Source of the DNA: an uncultured Clostridia bacterium
GTDB taxonomy: Bacteria > Bacillota > Clostridia > Christensenellales > Borkfalkiaceae
Reading direction: 5' to 3'
Length of the DNA: 10,252 bases
Assembly (NCBI GenBank): GCA_947629225.1
Contig: CANRCY010000042.1
Span: 1 to 10,252, forward strand
A program made the translations under genes and the position numbers. The notes beneath the pieces were generated by a model, which saw only the letters and a list, made by a program, of their open reading frames with translations, was not told where the DNA came from and searched no databases. Below, piece after piece: positions 1 to 6,642 of the stretch; position 1 is the stretch's first letter; the number at the start of each line of letters is the position of its first letter.

Positions 1-139
1 CCCCTTCGCTGAGGAAGAGATAGCTCCCCCCGAGGTTTGCCGAGAGCGGTTTTTTCGCGCGGACGCGGAGCTCGTACAGACGGTTGAGATTGACGTGCCG
101 CACGGCGGAGAAAATGCGCGGCGGAAGAAATTCGAGCAT
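1..139 (-). CDS. spoIIIAA: SpoIIIAA, stage III sporulation ATPase (N-terminal 46 codons only; cut by window edge)
   Basis: Seen: an open frame from ATG at 139 runs off the window. It begins MLEFLPPRIFSAV and continues with LYELRVRAKKPLS and a GGSYLFLSEG stretch. Family knowledge: SpoIIIAA proteins begin with an LPP-x-I-x-x-A segment, then a L-x-E-[IL]-R-x-R-x-x-[KR]-P-L motif and a glycine/aromatic strand, before a secretion-type ATPase domain. That ATPase serves the SpoIIIA-SpoIIQ channel between mother cell and forespore. Here only this N-terminal region is visible and the Walker motifs would lie outside. The context agrees: it follows a terminator and a sigma-E-like promoter, as expected for the first gene of a spoIIIA operon. 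There is no clear Shine-Dalgarno before the ATG. The call rests on a short motif match, so another protein sharing this N-terminus is possible. Confidence 0.62.
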   Translation of the reverse strand, partial: MLEFLPPRIFSAVRHVNLNRLYELRVRAKKPLSANLGGSYLFLSEG

Positions 140-145
140 CGCTCT

Positions 146-172
146 ATTGTATGGGACAAGACCCGCGGTTAT
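146..172 (-). promoter_or_regulatory. Sigma-E-like (mother-cell sporulation) promoter upstream of spoIIIAA
   Basis: On the minus strand the -10 is CATACAAT (153 to 146). It lies exactly 16 nt downstream of an ATA (172 to 170) within GGCATAACC. This fits the ATA-N16-18-CATACAHT consensus described for Bacillus subtilis sigma-E. The upstream half is weak (only the core ATA matches), so the call relies on the perfect -10, the spacing and the spoIIIAA-like gene. The -10 ends only 6 nt before the ATG at 139, so the transcript would start at or next to the start codon. The -35 also falls in one arm of a TATGCC/GGCATA inverted repeat (170-175 and 185-190). Confidence 0.45.
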
Positions 173-189
173 GCCTTTTGGCAGGGCAT

Positions 190-228
190 AAAAAAGCCCC
201 GACGCGCCGCAGAACAGACGCATCGGGG
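190..228 (-). terminator. Rho-independent terminator of the arabinofuranosidase gene
   Basis: On the minus strand, CCCCGATGCG (228 to 219), a 12-nt loop and CGCGTCGGGG (206 to 197) form a 10-bp stem with one G-U wobble. One C and then a run of six T (ending near 190) follow. The structure begins 21 nt after the GH51 stop codon and precedes the spoIIIAA promoter, so it separates the two transcription units. Confidence 0.87.
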
Positions 229-249
229 AGATTAAAGTTTCGTAAAGTT

Positions 250-2853
250 TTATTCGAGGACGAAAACGTTCACGGAGTTGTTCTTGACGGTCGCCTTCAA
301 GACGTTTCCGCAGAGGGAAAGCTCGTGCGTTTCGGGCTCGATGTTCACCGTCTTGCCGTAGCGGACCCCGATCTCGTTGATGACCGTGGGGTCTTCGTGC
401 CAGAGCGTCGTGACCGTCGCCTTCCTCTTTTCCGTAAAGTTTTTGAGAACGGCTTCCAATTCTTCGTCCTTTCCCGAGACGTTGACGACCTTCAGATAGA
501 TCTTGCCGTCTTCGCCCACCGTGACGCTTTGGAAAACCCGCTCGTTGACCTTCCAGACATTTTTGAAGAGAACTTCGTGCCATTCCCCGCCGAGCAAAAT
601 GGACGCGCGGAAGGTCTTTTTGGTGTATTCGAGGCGCATGACGTTGCCCTCGGGGGAATAGCCGAGGAACTTGTCTTTCCCCATCATCTCGCAGACGGTA
701 CGCATGAAGTCGACCCGCTTATCGAAGGAGACGTCGTAGCCCTTGTGGTTCTTGCCGTATTGGCAGCAGACGGAAAAGCCCGTGTCGTCCATCGTGCCCG
801 CGTCGCGCACGTCCTTTACGCCGACGCCCGCGATAAAGCTCTGCTCTCCGCAGAGACGGCGGAACGCGATCTCCACGTTGCATTCCCCGAAATCCTGCGC
901 GTCGTAATAAAAGCCGTTGAACGCGTCGCTCTCTTCGATGATGAGCTCGCCGTTTTCAAGGTGCCCGCCGCGGCAGTTGGGGAAGACCTTCCAGCCGCCC
1001 AAGCCGTTTTTGAAGTCGTGCTCGTAGAGAAGTTTGCCGCTCGCCCTGTCGTACACCGAGACTTTGGAGACCGCGCTTGCCGTTCTGTGACCGCCGATCA
1101 TGAGCCCGCCCGCGTTGTTATCGTCGACGGGAGAAACGTCGGTGAGCGTATAACTGCCCACATTGCCCGCAAACATCTGCTGCACATAGTAGTTGGGGGT
1201 GAGCATCACTTCGCGCGGGTTGAACCAGATCATGTTTGGCGTCCAGCGGTAGTGGTAGGTAGAGGCGAAGAGCGGCGCATAGCAGGTCATCTTTACGACG
1301 TCGGAGTTGCGCTCGCAACCCGTGAGGAAGGCGGCTTCGCTCAAAGCGGAACGCAGGTTATTGTCGCCGTTGAGCCGTCCCCTGCCGTCGGACATCGTGT
1401 GCATCGCATATTCGCCCATGAACACTTTCGCGCCGTCTCTGTCGTAACAGTCGTAACGCTTGGTATTGTCGATGAACCATTGGTAGGAGTTATAAACATG
1501 TTCGTCGACGATCATGTCGCGGTACTTTTCGTTGATGATCTTCCAATTTTCGTTGCTGTCCTGCGGGCGGATGTCTACGCCCGCGCTCGTGACGACGGTG
1601 ACGCCGAAGAGCTTCAAAAGGTCGGTCTGGCGTCCCTTGTACATATACTGCCGCACGCCGAGCAGGCAAGAGGCGAAGTTATCGAAGTACTCGTAGCCCC
1701 AATTCTCGTTTCCGATCCCCACATATTGAAGGTCGAAGGGAGCGGGGTGCCCCATATCGGCGCGCACTTTTGCCCAATAGCTCTCGTTCTTGTCGTCCGA
1801 ACCGACGTCCCCCTTTGTAAAGAAGAGCAGGTCTGCCACGTTGTCGATGACTTCTTTTTGGAACTTTTCCGTGCCGGGGACGATGCGTTGGTAGCCCGTT
1901 TTGCGCTGTTCGCCCATGCGGATCTGGCAGAGCACGCCGCAGTGGAGCACGGGGAGCGGGGTCATGTGGAGATCTTCGCAGAGGCAGAAATATTCGTAGA
2001 ACCCAATGCCGTAGCTCTGCATATACCGCCATACGTTGGGGATCTGGCGGCGCTGTTCCAAGGGACCCACCGTCTCCCGCCATTTATACTGATAGTCGAA
2101 GCTCACGTCCCCCTCTACCACGCAACCGCCCGGGAAGCGCAGGAAAGAGGGATGGCACGCCTTCAAAGCCTCCACGATGCGGACGGAGAGCTTGCCGTTG
2201 CGGTATTTGTCGGGGTCGCCCCATACGGTTTCGGGGAGAAGAGAAACATAGTCGATGCCGATCTTCCCGTTTCCCTCCAAGGTGATCGAGAGCCGCCCCA
2301 TCGTGTCCTTTTCGGCGACGACGGACGTGGAGACCTTGACCCAATCCCCTTCCGTGCCCTCGGGAATTTTGATCTCGCCGATCGTGGTATGCCGCCCGTG
2401 CGCGCCCTTGATAAAGACTTTGGCGACCCCCTTGAAGCCGAGGCGTTTTACCCACATGGAAAAGCGGTAAGTTTCCCCGTTCGTGACGGGCATGCCGTAG
2501 TTATCGTAACCGCCCACGGTATAATAGCCGGGATTTTCGAGATGATAGACGCCGCCGACGTCGAGGAGCAGATAGGACGGGTTGTTTTTGTTCATGCCCC
2601 CTTCCGTTGCGATCTTACGCGGACCCGCGCCGTAAATATCCCAATAGAACCCCCTCTGTTTGCGCGCCTCTACCGTGCTCTCCGCATTGTAGTCGTCGTA
2701 TGTAAAGTAGCCGAATTCAAAGGAGTTGTTGATGACCATCTCGGCGTTCATGCCGCCGTCGGCTGCCTGGTTGATGTCCTCGAAGAACAGCCCATAGAGA
2801 TGTTTGGAGACGTCAACGCCCCGCTTTTTTGCGTCTAAGGTATAATGTAACAT
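250..2853 (-). CDS. GH51 alpha-L-arabinofuranosidase, large multidomain form
   Basis: Predicted to release terminal alpha-L-arabinofuranosyl residues from arabinoxylan, arabinan or oligosaccharides with a retaining mechanism. 867 aa from the ATG at 2853. The N-terminal strand carries GLFFEDINQAADGG (21-34), a GH51 hallmark. Residues about 85-208 look like a CBM4/9-type beta-sandwich. The TIM barrel follows, with LRFPGGCVVEG (238-248), the acid/base Glu383 in GIGNENWG and the likely nucleophile Glu481 in FMGEYA. The C-terminal sandwich (about 560-867) appears interrupted at about 605-770 by a second lectin-like segment (EHDFKNGLGGWKV onwards). There is no signal peptide or anchor, so it probably acts in the cytoplasm on imported oligosaccharides. 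The protein is much longer than the usual 500-aa cytoplasmic GH51. The start is supported by GGGGGG (2864-2859) 5 nt upstream. It has its own promoter and terminator. Family assignment is firm; substrate is inferred. Confidence 0.93.
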   Translation of the reverse strand: MLHYTLDAKKRGVDVSKHLYGLFFEDINQAADGGMNAEMVINNSFEFGYFTYDDYNAESTVEARKQRGFYWDIYGAGPRKIATEGGMNKNNPSYLLLDVGGVYHLENPGYYTVGGYDNYGMPVTNGETYRFSMWVKRLGFKGVAKVFIKGAHGRHTTIGEIKIPEGTEGDWVKVSTSVVAEKDTMGRLSITLEGNGKIGIDYVSLLPETVWGDPDKYRNGKLSVRIVEALKACHPSFLRFPGGCVVEGDVSFDYQYKWRETVGPLEQRRQIPNVWRYMQSYGIGFYEYFCLCEDLHMTPLPVLHCGVLCQIRMGEQRKTGYQRIVPGTEKFQKEVIDNVADLLFFTKGDVGSDDKNESYWAKVRADMGHPAPFDLQYVGIGNENWGYEYFDNFASCLLGVRQYMYKGRQTDLLKLFGVTVVTSAGVDIRPQDSNENWKIINEKYRDMIVDEHVYNSYQWFIDNTKRYDCYDRDGAKVFMGEYAMHTMSDGRGRLNGDNNLRSALSEAAFLTGCERNSDVVKMTCYAPLFASTYHYRWTPNMIWFNPREVMLTPNYYVQQMFAGNVGSYTLTDVSPVDDNNAGGLMIGGHRTASAVSKVSVYDRASGKLLYEHDFKNGLGGWKVFPNCRGGHLENGELIIEESDAFNGFYYDAQDFGECNVEIAFRRLCGEQSFIAGVGVKDVRDAGTMDDTGFSVCCQYGKNHKGYDVSFDKRVDFMRTVCEMMGKDKFLGYSPEGNVMRLEYTKKTFRASILLGGEWHEVLFKNVWKVNERVFQSVTVGEDGKIYLKVVNVSGKDEELEAVLKNFTEKRKATVTTLWHEDPTVINEIGVRYGKTVNIEPETHELSLCGNVLKATVKNNSVNVFVLE

Positions 2854-2873
2854 GTTTTCCCCCCGAAGTTTTT

Positions 2874-2885
2874 CGGCTTTCGCCG
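2874..2885 (-). other. 5'-leader hairpin with GAAA tetraloop before the GH51 gene
   Basis: On the minus strand CGGC-GAAA-GCCG is a perfect 4-bp GC stem closed by a GNRA tetraloop. It lies in the roughly 40-nt leader between the predicted transcription start (near 2894) and the G6 ribosome-binding site at 2864-2859. It is too short to be a riboswitch; mRNA stabilisation or positioning of the ribosome site is a possible role. It could also be chance. Confidence 0.4.
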
Positions 2886-2900
2886 TGTTTGCCGTTTGAA

Positions 2901-2929
2901 ATTATAACAATACTTTCCCGTTTCGTCAA
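2901..2929 (-). promoter_or_regulatory. Sigma-A promoter of the GH51 gene
   Basis: On the minus strand the -35 is TTGACG (2929 to 2924) and the -10 is a perfect TATAAT (2906 to 2901), separated by exactly 17 bp. Transcription should begin about 7 nt downstream of the -10, giving a leader of about 40 nt. The 110-bp interval between the flippase stop and the GH51 start is the AT-rich gap where a promoter would be expected. I see no extended palindrome resembling a repressor operator. Confidence 0.82.
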
Positions 2930-2963
2930 TTGTTTGCGGCAACTTTTTTTGCGGTTTGCATGC

Positions 2964-4523
2964 TCAGTGCGCTTCTTTTTGTTTGCGAAGTTCTTTGAGC
3001 TTGCCCAAGTTCGCGGCATAGTGGCGGAAGTCCTTGTCCGAAAGCACCGCGACGGCGATGGGAACAAGGGAGACAGCGACCGCGATACAGCCGTTTACGA
3101 GCAGTTCGAGCCATTGGCTGCCCATGGGAACGTGGCAGAAATACAGCCCCGTGAGGGCGGCGGCAAACAGTGCGATGTAGAAGTAATTTCTGGCGTAATA
3201 GCTCCCCGCGCCGCAATGCAGGGCGTGTTTGCAGAGCACGTGCGGCTCGACGATATGGCAGATGAATAAGTTGGTGAGAATGGTCGCCGCAATGACCCCG
3301 ACGACGCTGAATTCCTCGTCCACAAGCCCGAAGAGATAGACGAAAGCAACGGAGAGAGCGATGTTCACGAGCCCTTCCGCAAGAGGCTTATAGCGGTCGT
3401 AATAGAAAGTCCCCGTGGCGTCGCGGAAGAGCAGGGTCGCCTGCCGCATGAATTGGATGAAATAGTTGAGCGTAATGACGAAACTCACCCATCTTCCGAG
3501 CAGGAGCGGTTCCGTGCCGCTGTCGAAACAGATGACGACGAGGTTGTCGATGACGGCGTAATAGCCGAGGAAGAAGATAACTCCGAGCACGAAGTTGAAG
3601 GTATGGAAGAAATGCAGATATTTTCGGACGGGTTCTCCGCTCTCTTCGGCATAGAGATGTCCGATGACCGAGGTGAGCGGGGTAAAACAGAGGGCGATCG
3701 TGCCGCTCATCGCCGTTGCGATCGTGACGTAATTGGAGTACTTCCCGAGAAGGGAAACGCCGAGGAAGATGGAGATGATCACGCTGTCGGCAGTGTTGAC
3801 GAGCACGCCGCCGATCTTGTGCAGGAACATCGCCTTGACGTTTTTTACGACTTCCCCTTTCGTTTCGGGGTCGATCTTCTCCTTTAAGGAGAGGATATTC
3901 CCGTACATCTTGCGGGTGACGATCTCCGCTGCCGCCCACTGCAAGAGCGCCGCGCCGATCGCGCAGAGAAGATACGCCACAAAGGAATGGGTGAGCCACA
4001 GAACAAGGATTTGCGCTCCGCAAGAAAGGAGCTGCCCCGAAGAGGTGATCGCCGTCGAGATATAGTTGTTTTTATAGGCGTTGATGAGGGAAGTCTTCGC
4101 GCTGAACAGGTAGGTGATGACGACCGCCGCAAGCGAGAGCACAAACGTGAGGGCAAAGTTGACGTCGAGTTGGGCATAGTCCTTTGCAAGGAATTTGACA
4201 AAGGGCGTCAAGATCAAGCCGCCCGCGAGGATTATGCCGCCGATGACGAGATAGAGCCGTTTGAAGAGGCGGTAGAGTGCGGCGACCTTTTTGTCATTCC
4301 CCTCCACGATGGGCTTGTACATGCAGAAGGTGATCGCTGTGCCCACGCCGAGCTCGGCGACCGCAAGAAAGCCCAAAATGCTCGTGTAGAGGGAGTTGAG
4401 CCCGTTAATGTCGTTTCCCGAAAACTGTATCAGAAAACGCCGCGTGAGAACGGTCGCTATAAGAAGCAACACGCGGAATACAACCGAAACGATAACGTTG
4501 AGCAGTCCTTTTTTCTTGTCCAA
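2964..4523 (-). CDS. Wzx/MATE-like polysaccharide flippase (multi-span membrane protein)
   Basis: Predicted to flip a lipid-linked oligosaccharide across the cytoplasmic membrane. 519 aa, strongly hydrophobic, with roughly 12-14 membrane spans (for example near 8-26, 43-67, 89-111, 122-142, 180-200, 306-334, 382-400, 446-464 and 470-494). Family-like features are the basic N-terminus then LTRRFLIQFSGNDINGLNSLY (27-47), the ELGVGTAITFCMYKPI segment (57-72), and FRDATGTFYYDRYKPLAEG (366-384), typical of Firmicutes polysaccharide transporters. The tail (about 497-519) is highly charged. The start is a TTG at 4523: an in-frame TAA 18 nt upstream leaves no ATG or GTG choice before the first hydrophobic span, and GGAAAAGG (4539-4532) lies 8 nt before it. 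It is the last gene of the polysaccharide operon, 18 bp after GT2-A. The exact glycan is unknown. Confidence 0.86.
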   Translation of the reverse strand: MDKKKGLLNVIVSVVFRVLLLIATVLTRRFLIQFSGNDINGLNSLYTSILGFLAVAELGVGTAITFCMYKPIVEGNDKKVAALYRLFKRLYLVIGGIILAGGLILTPFVKFLAKDYAQLDVNFALTFVLSLAAVVITYLFSAKTSLINAYKNNYISTAITSSGQLLSCGAQILVLWLTHSFVAYLLCAIGAALLQWAAAEIVTRKMYGNILSLKEKIDPETKGEVVKNVKAMFLHKIGGVLVNTADSVIISIFLGVSLLGKYSNYVTIATAMSGTIALCFTPLTSVIGHLYAEESGEPVRKYLHFFHTFNFVLGVIFFLGYYAVIDNLVVICFDSGTEPLLLGRWVSFVITLNYFIQFMRQATLLFRDATGTFYYDRYKPLAEGLVNIALSVAFVYLFGLVDEEFSVVGVIAATILTNLFICHIVEPHVLCKHALHCGAGSYYARNYFYIALFAAALTGLYFCHVPMGSQWLELLVNGCIAVAVSLVPIAVAVLSDKDFRHYAANLGKLKELRKQKEAH

Positions 4524-4541
4524 AACAGCGACCTTTTCCGT

Positions 4542-5519
4542 TTATCGGAGCGCGCGCCTTAATTTCCGCGCCAAGCGGAAGAGAAGGAACATGCGGCGGC
4601 GGAGCAAAAAGATCTTGATCCCGCGCTCCTCTTTCATCAAAGCGCGCAGCCGCTCATCGGCGAGAATGCGCTTCGCGAGCGGGAGATTTTTGGCGCATAC
4701 GGCGTCTCCGAGCACAGCGGTATGATAGAAAACGTAATAATAGCGGAGCGCTTTTTCGGGATAGCCGAAGCGTTCCTTTGTGTCATCGAAGTAAGCGATA
4801 AGGCTTTTGCAGTCCTCGTAGTAGGAAGAGAGCTTTTCGGGAGAACTGCACATGGAGCCGCTCGTGCGGTAACGGAAGTTATAAAAACTTTCGCGGGTGA
4901 ACCACAGCGAGCGCATCTGCGTAAAAAAGGGACGGGTGATGCTGTCGTCCTCGTACATGCCGATGTTCTCCATGGCGTACGGAAGGACGGCGCGCAAAAG
5001 TTCGGTGCGGAAGGCTTTCGCCCAGCGCAGGGTGGAAAATCCCGAGCGGTCTTTGCCGAGGAAAAACATCTTTTCGTCGACGAGGGCGCGCAGTTCCTCT
5101 CCTTCGATGAGCCCCTCCCGCACGTCGGCGGCGGCAAAGTCCCGCTTGCGTCCCCTCTCGTGAATTTTCGTCCAGCCGTATTGGATGAGATCGGGCTTGC
5201 ATTTATCCAAAACCGTGTTCAAAAAAGGAAAAAGCCCCTCTTTGAGGCTGTCGTCCGAATCGAGAAAGACGACGTATTCTCCCTCGCAAAGGGCGACTCC
5301 CCTCTTCCACGTTTTGAACACGCCCATGTTATCATGATGATATACTCTCAAGCGGGGGTCGGAATAGCTTTGCAAAAGCGCGAGACTTCCGTCCGTCGAG
5401 CCGTCGTCGAGGGCGATGACTTCTATCTCCTCTCCTTTGTAAGAGAGCACGGAGCCGAGGCATTCCCGCAGGTATTGTTCCGTATTGTAGACGGGTATGA
5501 TGACGCTGAAGCGTTTCAT
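4542..5519 (-). CDS. Family 2 glycosyltransferase A
   Basis: Predicted to transfer a sugar from a nucleotide-sugar donor to a growing lipid-linked glycan at the inner membrane face. 325 aa, GT-A fold. The motifs run in order: the first beta strand FSVIIPVYNT (4-13), ALDDGSTDGS for nucleotide binding (36-45), the DXD-type metal site FLDSDDS (85-91), and a candidate catalytic base region MYEDD (188-192). No transmembrane span; the basic C-terminus (RRRMFLLFRLARKLRRALR) could hold it to the membrane surface. I chose the ATG at 5519, not the longer open frame reaching 5603, because AAGGAG (5533-5528) sits 8 nt upstream and the domain starts at residue 4. This ATG overlaps the stop of GT2-B as ATGA, implying translational coupling. 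Its Shine-Dalgarno lies inside the last codons of GT2-B. Its 5' end is partly duplicated at 6566-6656. Donor and acceptor are not predictable. Confidence 0.93.
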   Translation of the reverse strand: MKRFSVIIPVYNTEQYLRECLGSVLSYKGEEIEVIALDDGSTDGSLALLQSYSDPRLRVYHHDNMGVFKTWKRGVALCEGEYVVFLDSDDSLKEGLFPFLNTVLDKCKPDLIQYGWTKIHERGRKRDFAAADVREGLIEGEELRALVDEKMFFLGKDRSGFSTLRWAKAFRTELLRAVLPYAMENIGMYEDDSITRPFFTQMRSLWFTRESFYNFRYRTSGSMCSSPEKLSSYYEDCKSLIAYFDDTKERFGYPEKALRYYYVFYHTAVLGDAVCAKNLPLAKRILADERLRALMKEERGIKIFLLRRRMFLLFRLARKLRRALR

Positions 5520-5533
5520 GAGCGTTTCTCCTT
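5480..5533 (-). repeat. 54-bp direct repeat, copy 1 (5' end of GT2-A)
   Basis: This segment is identical, base for base, to 6603-6656 (offset 1123 bp). It spans the Shine-Dalgarno AAGGAG, the ATG, and the first 13 codons plus one base of glycosyltransferase A, and it also contains the last codons and stop of GT2-B (K-E-K-R-S-stop). Identity stops abruptly on both sides. Confidence 0.95.
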
Positions 5534-6529
5534 TTTTTCGGGACGGCGGCAGAGACGGAGCAGAAAGCGAAAGAGCGCGAAATACTTTCCGTGGAGCAGC
5601 CATGCCGAAAGACGTTTTTCCACGCGGTACAAAAAGGGCTGTCCGCGCAGGGTGAGTTTCAGATAGACGCGCATGCCCGCACGGGAATTATTCTCCGCGG
5701 CAAACCCGTCCAGCCATGCGCGGTGGGCAGAAAGCCGCTCTTTGTCTGCCGCGAGCGCGAAAGCGGCTTTATAATATTGATGAAAACATTCTGCGGCGGC
5801 GCATTCGGGTTCGCCCGCCGCAAGCAGCCGCTCCTTGCATGCCGCGCAGAGCAGTTTGCACTGTTCGGGGTAGTCCTCGCGGTAATATTTTTCCGCAAAG
5901 TCGGTCACGGTGTAGCGGTAGAGAAAGCCATCGAGGAGCATGGTGCGCGGGCGGCGGGCAAAGCAATCCATGAAGTAGATCACGTCCTCGCCGAAGCGCA
6001 GCCTTTCGTCAAAGCGGAGATCGCCGAACGCCGAAGCGCGGTACAACGCGCTCCAGATCCCCCCTTCCATGGAATCGTTGCAAGCGTCGGAGACGTTGAG
6101 CCCCAACAGAACGTTCTGTTTATGTCTCTCCTTCGCTCTGTATCCGGTTTTCGCCCCCGACACGCGGCAGACCTTGCAAAAGACGAGATCGAGCGAATGT
6201 TCGAGAGCGGCGGAGAGCATCTTTTCGTATGCGTCGGGGAAAAGCGCGTCGTCCGAATCGACGAAGGCGAAAAATTCCCCCTCGCACAGGGCGAGCCCGC
6301 GGTTGCGTGCCGCAGAAACGCCGAGATTCTTCCCCGCAACGACGACAACGCGACCGTCCCTTTCCGCGTATCTTTTGCAGAGGGCAAGGCTCCCGTCGGT
6401 CGAACCGTCGTCCGAGAGCACGACCTGTAGGTTGCGGTAGCTCTGCGCGAGCACGCTGTCTACACAAGCGGCAAGCGTCTTTTCGGCGTTGTAGACGGGT
6501 ATGACGACGCTGATCTTGGGACCCGTCAT
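5516..6529 (-). CDS. Family 2 glycosyltransferase B
   Basis: A second GT-A fold transferase, 337 aa, predicted to add one sugar during assembly of the same glycan. Motifs: ISVVIPVYNA (6-15), SDDGSTDGS (39-47), the NLGVSAARNRGLALCEGE helix (68-85), the DXD-type FVDSDDA (89-95), an EGGIWSALYR acceptor-side segment (155-164), and FGED (179-182) with the likely base. The C-terminus is basic (PEKKEKRS), with no transmembrane helix. The ATG at 6529 is chosen over an in-frame GTG at 6589 because the domain begins at residue 5 and AAGGGGAAAA lies just upstream. It overlaps the stop of the 38-codon scar ORF and the start of GT2-A by 4 bp each. It is paralogous to GT2-A in the N-terminal half but clearly diverged. 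The gene is bracketed by the 54-bp direct repeat, so it may be a gained or excisable cassette. Specificity is unknown. Confidence 0.93.
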   Translation of the reverse strand: MTGPKISVVIPVYNAEKTLAACVDSVLAQSYRNLQVVLSDDGSTDGSLALCKRYAERDGRVVVVAGKNLGVSAARNRGLALCEGEFFAFVDSDDALFPDAYEKMLSAALEHSLDLVFCKVCRVSGAKTGYRAKERHKQNVLLGLNVSDACNDSMEGGIWSALYRASAFGDLRFDERLRFGEDVIYFMDCFARRPRTMLLDGFLYRYTVTDFAEKYYREDYPEQCKLLCAACKERLLAAGEPECAAAECFHQYYKAAFALAADKERLSAHRAWLDGFAAENNSRAGMRVYLKLTLRGQPFLYRVEKRLSAWLLHGKYFALFRFLLRLCRRPEKKEKRS

Positions 6530-6642
6530 AGCGTTTTCCCCTTTCCGTACGGCAGGACCCCGCCCCAAAGGGCGGCTCCCCTCTTCCACGTTTTGAACAT
6601 GCCCGTATTGTAGACGGGTATGATGACGCTGAAGCGTTTCAT
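6526..6642 (-). pseudogene. 38-codon scar ORF: truncated, internally deleted copy of GT2-A, overlapping GT2-B
   Basis: Starting at ATG 6642 with AAGGAG (6656-6651) 8 nt upstream, the frame reads MKRFSVIIPVYNT, identical to the first 13 residues of GT2-A. It then jumps to GMFKTWKRGAAL, matching GT2-A residues 66-77 (GVFKTWKRGVAL). It then leaves homology (WGGVLPYGKGKTL) and stops at TGA 6528-6526, which overlaps the GT2-B ATG as ATGA. The missing 52 codons are an exact 156-bp in-frame deletion. It cannot be an active transferase because the DDGS and DXD motifs are absent. It may still be translated and deliver ribosomes to GT2-B. All substitutions keep the frame open, so it is either a young relic or a retained leader peptide. 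Confidence 0.8.
6560..6575 (-). repeat. GC-only hairpin at the edge of the duplicated segment
   Basis: On the minus strand CCGCCC-TTTG-GGGCGG forms a perfect 6-bp GC stem with a 4-nt loop. It lies about 31-46 nt before the GT2-B start, at the point (near 6566) where homology to GT2-A ends. One arm comes from the duplicated GT2-A sequence and the other from the unique sequence. The G at 6575 that completes the stem differs from the A at the equivalent GT2-A position (5296). There is no U-run, so it is not a terminator. Confidence 0.5.

Noticed and set aside
151..2838. A very long plus-strand open frame (895 codons) opposite the GH51 gene
   Set aside because: It is the antisense shadow of a GC-rich coding gene: no recognisable domain, an atypical composition rich in V, D and H, and the minus-strand frame carries all GH51 motifs.
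2841..2847. TATAATG on the plus strand near the GH51 start
   Set aside because: There is no -35 at a suitable distance and no plus-strand gene to serve; chance match inside coding sequence.
2925..2963. A terminator after the flippase gene (CCGC A7 GTTGCCGC region)
   Set aside because: The arms do not form a stable stem and no U-run follows on the minus strand.
5520..5603. An N-terminal extension of GT2-A to 5603
   Set aside because: The added residues lie in GT2-B coding sequence, and the ATG at 5519 has an AAGGAG 8 nt upstream and begins the GT-A fold at once.
4722..5666. A 314-codon plus-strand open frame opposite the GT2 genes
   Set aside because: It crosses the boundary of two well-supported minus-strand genes, has no domain, and lacks a convincing ribosome site.
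6530..6589. An upstream GTG start (6589) for GT2-B
   Set aside because: The extension would read the scar segment in a different frame, shows no GT2 homology, and the ATG at 6529 has its own ribosome site and an ATGA overlap.
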